This document shows, in pieces, positions 1-4,479 of a DNA stretch of 5,349 bases. How positions within the stretch are numbered: position 1 is the stretch's first letter; the number at the start of each line of letters is the position of its first letter. A program made the translations under genes and the position numbers. A model generated the notes under the pieces. That model was not told where the DNA came from, made no database searches, and worked only from the letters and a program-made list of their open reading frames with translations. Source of the DNA: Candidatus Sulfopaludibacter sp. SbA3 (GTDB taxonomy: Bacteria > Acidobacteriota > Vicinamibacteria > Vicinamibacterales > UBA2999); assembly GCA_945866285.1 (NCBI GenBank), contig CAMBHC010000213.1, positions 1-5,349 on the forward strand, read 5' to 3'.

Positions 1-45
1 CCCCTTGAGGGCGACCTCGGAGTAGTGCGCAAGAATTGAAGTCAT
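1..45 (-). CDS. thiI: N-terminus of ThiI (tRNA 4-thiouridine synthase), partial, runs off left edge
   Basis: Reading leftwards from an ATG at 45-43, fifteen open codons give MTSILAHYSEVALKG before the window ends. The pattern of a short hydrophobic strand, then HYSE(V/I)ALKG, is the characteristic opening of ThiI, which continues with a KN-R motif and then the THUMP domain in complete proteins. ThiI transfers sulfur to tRNA uridine-8, and in some bacteria also serves thiamine thiazole synthesis; whether a rhodanese domain is present cannot be seen here. The ATG overlaps the hpnE stop as ATGA, so it should be translationally coupled and cotranscribed with the squalene genes. It is the only ATG start in the window. 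No Shine-Dalgarno sequence is visible before it. The identification rests on 15 residues, so it is likely but not certain. Confidence 0.75.
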   Translation of the reverse strand, partial: MTSILAHYSEVALKG

Positions 46-1436
46 TGATGGTGCGGGGAAGTTCGGGAAGGTGCGGGGAGGTTCTGAACGACAAGCGCCG
101 CCGCACGGTGGCCCGACACCGCTGCCGACTCAATGGTGGCCGGCAAGCCGGTGTCGATCCAGTCGCCCGCTAGCAGAAAGCCGGCGATTCCGGTCTCCGC
201 CTGCGGGCGGGCCGGCGCATCTGGCGCCAGCGAAAACGTCGACCGTTTCTCCCGGACCGCCAGGCCCTTGCGCACGGTCGCCGTGCGGGCGGCCGGCAGC
301 GCTGCCCGCACGTCAGACAGCGCCAGCGCGATCAGTTCGTCGTTGCTCATCGCGACGATCGTTTCCGCGCCGCTCGAGGTCATCGAGAGATGGGAACTGG
401 CGCCGCCGACAATGGCGCGGCGATCGAACACCCACTGAAACGCCCTCCCGGGCAGGCCGATCAGCGATTCGTGCATCACCGGCCGATCGAACCAGAGATT
501 CACCGTCACGATGGGCAGGCTGCCCAGGGCTGTGGCATTGGCGATGGTCGTGGCGAGTGCCGGGGGCGGTGAATCGAACATCGCTCCGAACCCATGCCAC
601 GGCACTGTGGAGATCACCCACGGCGCCGCGATGTGCTCGTGGCGCACGCGCACGCCGGTCACGCGGTTACCGACGACCTCAACCTTGACCGGCGCATTGA
701 CTCGCACTTCGTGTCCGCGTGCTTCGAGCCACGCGCGTGCCGGCTCGGCGTACAGCTCATCAAGCGGGACGGCGGGCAAGACGAGCGCGGCCGCGGTCGG
801 ATCGGGGCCGAACATCTGCGCCAGGATCGTGACGAAGTACGACGCGGCGGCTTGATCGAGCGACTGGTTCAACGCCGCCAGCGCCAGTGGTTCCCAGAAC
901 AGCTCGCACAGGCGGGGCGCCTGGCCGTGACGGGTGAGCCACTCGCGAACGGTTTCCTGGGATGGTCCGGCTAAAGCCGGACGCCACATCTGCTCGGTGC
1001 CAATGTAGTGTCCGGCTTTAGCCGGACCCAAGGCCGCGCCGACCCGCAGAATCGACATGCGCTCGGCCCAGCTGAGGGCGTCCCATGCCAGCACGCCACC
1101 CAGCAGGTGCAGCGGCGACGCCATCGGCGGCAACTTCAACACCGACTCGTGTCCGCGCTGATCAACCATGCTCAGGGAGAGCCCGGCCTGCCAGCGGACG
1201 CGATCGCTCGCCTCAATCCGCGCGAGCAGTTTCAGCGTCTCCACGTAACAGCCCATCAGGATGTGCTGCCCGTTGTCGACACGTTCGCCGGTCTCAGGAT
1301 CGGTGAAGGCCGTGGCGCGACCGCCTAGCCCCGGTCGCGCTTCGAGCAGCAGCACCCGCGCGCCGGCCTCTGCCACGGCGGTCGCCGCGCTGAATCCAGC
1401 CACCCCGCCGCCGATGACGATGACGTCGGCGTTCAC
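42..1436 (-). CDS. hpnE: Hydroxysqualene dehydroxylase HpnE (FAD-dependent)
   Basis: This is the last enzyme of the bacterial three-step squalene route: it reductively removes the hydroxyl of hydroxysqualene to give squalene. The 464 aa protein opens with a Rossmann FAD-binding motif (GGGVAG, residues 9-14), has the acidic residue E32 at the end of the second strand, and a GLGGRA turn at 36-41. It closes with the amine-oxidase/phytoene-desaturase type FAD motif LAGDWIDTGLPATIESAA (422-439). The location directly after hpnC and hpnD settles HpnE over other FAD desaturases. The start is a GTG that overlaps the hpnD stop as GTGA, and the FAD motif begins immediately after it. The length is somewhat above the usual 420-450 aa because residues 137-158 are encoded by a palindromic repeat inserted in frame in the linker before the REWLTRHG segment. 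The last 13 residues come from a 20-base direct repeat and look unconserved. Confidence 0.92.
   Translation of the reverse strand: MNADVIVIGGGVAGFSAATAVAEAGARVLLLEARPGLGGRATAFTDPETGERVDNGQHILMGCYVETLKLLARIEASDRVRWQAGLSLSMVDQRGHESVLKLPPMASPLHLLGGVLAWDALSWAERMSILRVGAALGPAKAGHYIGTEQMWRPALAGPSQETVREWLTRHGQAPRLCELFWEPLALAALNQSLDQAAASYFVTILAQMFGPDPTAAALVLPAVPLDELYAEPARAWLEARGHEVRVNAPVKVEVVGNRVTGVRVRHEHIAAPWVISTVPWHGFGAMFDSPPPALATTIANATALGSLPIVTVNLWFDRPVMHESLIGLPGRAFQWVFDRRAIVGGASSHLSMTSSGAETIVAMSNDELIALALSDVRAALPAARTATVRKGLAVREKRSTFSLAPDAPARPQAETGIAGFLLAGDWIDTGLPATIESAAVSGHRAAALVVQNLPAPSRTSPHHQ
50..83. repeat. 20-base offset imperfect direct repeat at the hpnE 3' end
   Basis: GGTGCGGGGA occurs at 50-59 and again at 70-79. 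Including the following bases the two copies agree at 13 of 14 positions (50-63 against 70-83). The repeat encodes the tail of HpnE in two different frames (first copy LPAPSR, second copy TSPHHQ in the coding direction), because 20 is not a multiple of three. It ends just upstream of the thiI ATG. Confidence 0.6.
964..1028. repeat. REP/MITE-like 65-base inverted repeat inserted in frame in hpnE
   Basis: The left arm GGTCCGGCTAAAGCCGGAC (964-982) is a perfect 19-base reverse complement of the right arm at 1010-1028. Each arm is itself nearly palindromic (TCCGGCT, two bases, AGCCGGA). The 27-base centre (983-1009) extends the pairing imperfectly. It sits wholly inside hpnE, where it encodes GPAKAGHY ... 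RPALAGP (residues 137-158) without breaking the frame. No target-site duplication is obvious. A transcript could form one long hairpin or two small ones. Palindrome-in-palindrome structure is typical of REP/BIME elements mobilised by REP-associated tyrosine transposases, but no transposase is present here, so the family assignment is inference. Confidence 0.8.
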
Positions 1437-2275
1437 GACCGTGACAACAGGTGGTCAGCGAGCGCCGACATCTGGCCTCGCGCCCAGATGGACAATGCCA
1501 CCCGGGCGCGCGCCGCCTTGGGTACGCGGAGCACGTCGCTGAAGACATCAAACTGGCGGCGTTCGATGCGGCGAAGCAGTTCGAAGTAGATGCCCCCCAT
1601 GATTTGCGCGGCGACCAGCCGCCGGCCGGCAGCCTTCGGCATGGCTTGCGCGGCGGCGGCGTAGAAGCAGCGGGCGCGCTGGCATTGGTGCGCCAGCAGG
1701 CGCCGGATCTCGGGCGTCACCTTGCCCGCCAGCAAGTCGGCTTCGGTCACGCCGAACTGGGCGAGCTCGTCCTGCGGCAGGTAGATACGCCCGTTCTTGA
1801 GGTCCACGGCCACGTCGCGAATGATGTTGGTGAGCTGCAAGGCCAGGCCCAGGTTGAACGCGTAGTCTCGTGAACGGGCATCGCGCGCGCCGAAGATCTC
1901 GACACACATGAGGCCCACGGTTGACGCCACGCGCCGGCAGTAGCCCGCCAGTTCGTCGAATGTCTGGTAGCGCGAGTGATGCAGGTCCATTTCGACGCCA
2001 TCGACCAGGTCGTCGAATGGCAGCCGTGATAACGCAAAGGCCGCCGCGACCGGCTTCAATCGCCGGCCCTGTGGAGTCGCCGGCTCGGTCGCGCCAAACA
2101 CCCGGCCGACTTCGTCGCGCCACTTCACGACCTGCACCGCGGCGACCTTCTCATCGGTCGCCTCGTCCACGGCGTCGTCGACGGCGCGGCAGAAGTCCCA
2201 CACCAGGCCGATGGCATCGCGCTGCGCGGCCGGCAGGACCAGGAACGAATAGGAGAACGAAGTGTCTCTTGCCAA
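1433..2275 (-). CDS. hpnD: Presqualene diphosphate synthase HpnD
   Basis: This trans-isoprenyl diphosphate synthase (squalene/phytoene synthase superfamily) condenses two farnesyl diphosphates to presqualene diphosphate. The 280 aa length is normal for the family. Both Mg-diphosphate motifs are present: DDAVD (33-37) and NIIRDVAVD (150-158), the latter followed by NGRIYLPQDEL. The segments VEMDL (94-98) and GYCRRVASTVGLMCVEIFG (111-129) match HpnD better than HpnC or CrtB, and gene order agrees. The start is a TTG just before RDTSFSYSFLVLP, the usual opening of the family. The nearest upstream in-frame stop is the hpnC stop itself, so no earlier start is possible except within 18 bases. No Shine-Dalgarno sequence is visible, so reinitiation after hpnC is likely. 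The stop overlaps the hpnE GTG (GTGA). Confidence 0.92.
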   Translation of the reverse strand: MARDTSFSYSFLVLPAAQRDAIGLVWDFCRAVDDAVDEATDEKVAAVQVVKWRDEVGRVFGATEPATPQGRRLKPVAAAFALSRLPFDDLVDGVEMDLHHSRYQTFDELAGYCRRVASTVGLMCVEIFGARDARSRDYAFNLGLALQLTNIIRDVAVDLKNGRIYLPQDELAQFGVTEADLLAGKVTPEIRRLLAHQCQRARCFYAAAAQAMPKAAGRRLVAAQIMGGIYFELLRRIERRQFDVFSDVLRVPKAARARVALSIWARGQMSALADHLLSRS

Positions 2276-2278
2276 AAC

Positions 2279-2324
2279 GGGTGCGTAGGGTGCCTAAGGG
2301 TGTCCAGGGGTGGGTGCTGGGGTG
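2279..2324. repeat. GGGTG-rich low-complexity tract across the hpnC/hpnD junction
   Basis: GGGTG occurs six times on the plus strand (starting at 2279, 2288, 2298, 2308, 2312 and 2320), mostly 9-10 bases apart. In the coding direction this is a CACCC-rich tract. It encodes the proline-rich HpnC tail (GGTPAPTPGHP), covers the hpnC stop and fills the whole 18-base gap up to the hpnD TTG. It has no stem-loop that I can see. It may be a degenerate tandem repeat or an unstructured, C-rich reinitiation leader. Confidence 0.55.
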
Positions 2325-3220
2325 CCGCCCGGCCGACGCCACAGCGCTGCGCCAAACGCTATCACCAATGCGTCACTGGTGCCGAGTGCCGGTCGCGAGG
2401 CGAAGACGTCGAAGTCGACATCGTCGAGGCGATCGAGGATGCGGCTGCCCCCAAGCCAGGTCGCGCGCAGCTCGTAGCGGAGGCGGCCACGGACGCCGTC
2501 GCACACCGGCCGTCCGTCAGCGAACAACTGACGCGTGTACTGGCCACACGCGCGCATGGCCGCGGTCCATTCCGGGGTCATGCGTCCATGCTCGAGGGCG
2601 GCGGGATCAGCGCCGGCGGTGCGCCACACTTCTTCGGGCACATACAGGCGGCCTCGCGGCCAGTCGATGGCCAGGTCCTGCCAGAAGTTGGTGAGCTGCA
2701 GCGCCGTGCACACGGCGTCGGACGCGCGATCGAGCCCGGCATCGCGATAGCCGCTCAGCCGCAACACCAACCGTCCCACCGGGTTCGCTGAGCGACGGCA
2801 GTAGTCGAGCACGGCTTCCCAGGATGCATACCGGGTCGTCACGACGTCCTGCTTGAACGCACTGAGGAGGTCGTGAAAGAGCTGGGCCGGGAGGTCGAAC
2901 CGGGCGCGCGTGTCAGCTAACGCGCTGAAGACCATGTCGGGAGGGCATTGCTTGTCGGGAGGGAACCTCCCGTCGGGAAAGTGCTCGCCGTCAAGTCGGC
3001 GGCCCCACTCATCCAGCAAGCGCAAGCGCTCGTCTGGCTCTCGGCCCGGCTCATCGGCGAAGTCATCAGCCGTCCGCGCGAACGCGTAAATTGCCGCCAC
3101 ATGCGGCCGCAGCCGCGCCGGCATCAACCGCGACGCGACCGGGAAGTTCTCGTAGTGAGATTCGGCGAGTGCCTGACAGGCGGCGTAGGCCTGCTGCAGC
3201 TCGCGGGAGCCTGTCACCAC
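2294..3220 (-). CDS. hpnC: Hydroxysqualene synthase HpnC
   Basis: HpnC converts presqualene diphosphate to hydroxysqualene, the middle step of the HpnCDE route. The protein (308 aa) belongs to the squalene/phytoene synthase superfamily. It opens with the HpnC-type sequence HYENFPVAS (22-30), followed by AIYAFARTADDFADE (43-57) holding the first DxxxD (D52-D56). The second is in LQLTNFWQDLAIDW (174-187; D182-D186), then GRLYVPEE. NFWQD rather than NIIRD distinguishes it from its neighbour HpnD. Two GTG codons stand in tandem at 3220 and 3217. The second would form a GTGA overlap with the pduO stop, so the true protein may be one residue shorter. Residues 81-96 carry a hexapeptide repeat of the type PDxxxx, and the last dozen residues are a proline/glycine tail from the GGGTG tract; neither looks like conserved family sequence. 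Confidence 0.92.
   Translation of the reverse strand: MVTGSRELQQAYAACQALAESHYENFPVASRLMPARLRPHVAAIYAFARTADDFADEPGREPDERLRLLDEWGRRLDGEHFPDGRFPPDKQCPPDMVFSALADTRARFDLPAQLFHDLLSAFKQDVVTTRYASWEAVLDYCRRSANPVGRLVLRLSGYRDAGLDRASDAVCTALQLTNFWQDLAIDWPRGRLYVPEEVWRTAGADPAALEHGRMTPEWTAAMRACGQYTRQLFADGRPVCDGVRGRLRYELRATWLGGSRILDRLDDVDFDVFASRPALGTSDALVIAFGAALWRRPGGTPAPTPGHP
2937..2990. repeat. Three-copy 18-base tandem repeat inside hpnC
   Basis: GTCGGGAGGG starts at 2937 and 2955, and GTCGGGAAAG starts at 2973, an exact 18-base period. In HpnC this reads as three six-residue units with PD at the same place: FPDGRF, PPDKQC, PPDMVF. The middle unit also forms a 7-base hairpin (CGGGAGG 2956-2962 with CCTCCCG 2966-2972). 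The repeat falls between helices after the first aspartate motif, in a position expected to be a surface loop. Confidence 0.65.
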
Positions 3221-3753
3221 TGCGTTTCAGGAACACCGGCCCGGTGGTTGGCCGCGCGGGCAATCGTGAACAGCAGGTCGGACAATCGGTTCAGGTAGAC
3301 GATCACGACCGGCTCGACGGCCTCGGTGCCCAACAGCAACACCGACCGCTCGGCGCGACGGCATACCGTGCGGGCGTAGTGCAGCGCGGCGCCGGCCGGG
3401 CAGCCATCCGACAGGATGAAGTGCCGCAGCGGCGCGATCTCCTGGTCCAGCTTGTCGATCCAGCCTTCGAGGCGGGCGATGCTGGCGTCATCGATCACGA
3501 TCTTTTCGACCCGCTTCGCGATCTTGTGGGACGGATCCGCCAGCCGCGCACCCAGCGCGAACAGGTCGCGCTGCAGCGACACGCACATGTCGTCGAGGTC
3601 CTGCGGCAGGCCGGCGGCGCGGACCATGCCAAGGCACGCCTGCACTTCATCCACGTCGCCGTAGGCGATCACGCGAGGGTGGGTCTTCGAGACGCGGGTG
3701 CCGTCGAAGAGGCTGGTGTCGCCGGTGTCGCCGGTTTTTGTGTAGATGGACAC
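3214..3753 (-). CDS. pduO: PduO-type ATP:cob(I)alamin adenosyltransferase
   Basis: The enzyme transfers the adenosyl group of ATP to cob(I)alamin, making coenzyme B12. The 179 aa length is right for the stand-alone PduO/MMAB family. Family marks in order are the N-terminal ATP-binding segment YTKTGDTGDTSLFDGTRVSK (4-23), PRVIAYGDVDE (26-36), the conserved helix GCPAGAALHYARTVCRRAER (117-136), and YLNRLSDLLFTIAR (153-166). The start is a GTG that places YTKTGD at residue 4, as in relatives. A TATAAT box lies six bases upstream, so the mRNA may be leaderless. The stop overlaps the hpnC start, making this the first gene of the squalene operon. The functional link with squalene is unclear: none of HpnCDE needs cobalamin. 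The alternative CobA/BtuR family is unrelated in sequence and excluded by the motifs above. Confidence 0.93.
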   Translation of the reverse strand: MSIYTKTGDTGDTSLFDGTRVSKTHPRVIAYGDVDEVQACLGMVRAAGLPQDLDDMCVSLQRDLFALGARLADPSHKIAKRVEKIVIDDASIARLEGWIDKLDQEIAPLRHFILSDGCPAGAALHYARTVCRRAERSVLLLGTEAVEPVVIVYLNRLSDLLFTIARAANHRAGVPETQW

Positions 3754-3759
3754 GATAGG

Positions 3760-3765
3760 ATTATA
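3760..3765 (-). promoter_or_regulatory. Candidate -10 box (TATAAT) for the pduO-hpnCDE-thiI operon, leaderless
   Basis: On the minus strand the consensus hexamer TATAAT occupies 3765 to 3760 and is followed by six bases and then the pduO GTG at 3753. With the usual spacing, transcription would start at or within a base of that G, leaving no 5' UTR. No good TTGACA-like -35 hexamer and no TG extension is visible at 16-18 bases spacing. The consensus match in a GC-rich genome and its place in the only real intergenic gap support the call; the missing -35 weakens it. Confidence 0.5.
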
Positions 3766-3797
3766 GGCGGCTTACCGATCATCACACTTGCCGCCTA
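3764..3797. promoter_or_regulatory. 8-base dyad in the divergent pduO/mutY gap, possible operator
   Basis: TAGGCGGC (3764-3771) and its exact reverse complement GCCGCCTA (3790-3797) are separated by 18 bases. The left arm overlaps the start of the -10 box and the right arm extends into the first codons of mutY, so the dyad spans the region upstream of the pduO -10. Such an arrangement could be a repressor or activator site, but GC-rich 8-mers pair by chance, so this is only a suggestion. Confidence 0.25.
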
Positions 3798-4471
3798 AAC
3801 CACGCACACCACCACTGCCCACGCCGAACCTGCGGCAACGCTTCCGGCGCAACCTGCTCGCGTGGTACCGCAAGAACGGCCGCGACCTGCCGTGGCGCAA
3901 CACCAGCGACCCGTACCACATCCTCGTCTCGGAGATCATGCTCCAGCAGACGCAGGTCGATCGCGTGCTGCCGAAGTACCACGAGTGGCTCGGCAAATAC
4001 CCGAGCTTTGCGGTCTTGGCAGAGGCAACACCGGCGGAGGTGACCAAAACCTGGTATCCGCTCGGCTACAACATCCGGCCGAAACGGCTGCAGTCGATTG
4101 CCCAGCAGGCGGTTGAGAAATACGACGGCCAGTTGCCGTCGGACCGCGAGACGCTCCTGTCGTTCAAGGGCATCGGCGAGTACACCGCCGGTGCGGTCCG
4201 CAGCTTCGCCTTCCGCGAGCGCGCCGCCATTCTCGACACCAACGTCGCGCGCGTCCTGTTTCGTATTTTCATCGGCAAGGGCGACCCCAAGAGCCACGCC
4301 ATGAAGAAGCACCTGTGGGCGCACAGCGAAGCGGTGCTGCCGCACAAGCACGTCTTCGACTTCAACCAGGCGTTGATGGATTTCGGCGCCACGCACTGCA
4401 GCGCGCGCAAGCCGAAGTGCGGGACATGCCCTATGAAGGGATTTTGTAGAAGCGTCGGGGCGGGTCTTTAG
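3788..4471 (+). CDS. mutY: Short MutY-family DNA glycosylase (HhH-GPD with 4Fe-4S), lacking the C-terminal domain
   Basis: The protein (227 aa) matches the catalytic half of adenine DNA glycosylase MutY, which removes adenine mispaired with 8-oxoguanine. Visible marks are LPWR (34-37), SEIMLQQTQV (48-57) with the catalytic Glu at 49, the HhH GIGEYTAGA (128-136), the catalytic Asp at 150 in ILDTNVARV, and the cluster cysteines 204, 211, 214 and 220 spaced C-x6-C-x2-C-x5-C. The usual GYY of MutY is GYN (93-95), keeping the Tyr equivalent to E. coli Tyr82. It stops seven residues after the last cysteine, whereas E. coli MutY has 350 residues with a Nudix-like 8-oxoG-recognition domain. A mismatch glycosylase of the MIG type is therefore an alternative. 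The start is TTG, because an in-frame stop lies at 3764-3766 and no ATG is available; a start a few codons later is possible. No clear ribosome-binding site is seen. Confidence 0.85.
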   Translation: MPPKPRTPPLPTPNLRQRFRRNLLAWYRKNGRDLPWRNTSDPYHILVSEIMLQQTQVDRVLPKYHEWLGKYPSFAVLAEATPAEVTKTWYPLGYNIRPKRLQSIAQQAVEKYDGQLPSDRETLLSFKGIGEYTAGAVRSFAFRERAAILDTNVARVLFRIFIGKGDPKSHAMKKHLWAHSEAVLPHKHVFDFNQALMDFGATHCSARKPKCGTCPMKGFCRSVGAGL

Positions 4472-4479
4472 ACCCGCCC
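4458..4479. repeat. Palindrome overlapping the convergent mutY/mutT stops; possible bidirectional terminator
   Basis: GGGCGGGTCT (4458-4467) pairs perfectly with AGACCCGCCC (4470-4479) around two T residues, a strong hairpin on either strand. The TAG of mutY (4469-4471) and, on the other strand, the TAA of mutT (4470-4468) both lie at its centre. There is no T-run on either side, so it is not a canonical intrinsic terminator, though a hairpin between converging genes could still stop transcription or protect 3' ends. Its CTTTAG core is shared with the arms of the repeat in hpnE, which suggests a dispersed REP-like unit. Confidence 0.7.

Noticed and set aside
964..1028. The inverted repeat in hpnE as a terminator or an attenuator
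   Set aside because: It is in the middle of an intact coding frame with no T-run and downstream codons are conserved, so termination there would abolish HpnE; it is better explained as an inserted repeat.
1921..2694. Long plus-strand open frame (257 codons) opposite hpnC and hpnD
   Set aside because: Its translation is arginine/proline-rich without any recognisable motif, it spans two well-supported genes on the other strand, and such frames are expected opposite GC-rich coding DNA.
2937..2990. CRISPR-like or direct-repeat array in hpnC
   Set aside because: Units are 18 bases with no spacers, only three copies, and they encode in-frame protein; this is a coding tandem repeat.
3756..3761. 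TAGGAT on the plus strand as a -10 box for mutY
   Set aside because: It is a weak match with no -35 element at suitable spacing, and it overlaps the pduO -10 region; there is not enough to call a promoter.
3091..3798. Plus-strand open frame (235 codons) opposite pduO
   Set aside because: pduO has clear family motifs along its full length; the opposite frame shows no domain and is a composition artefact.
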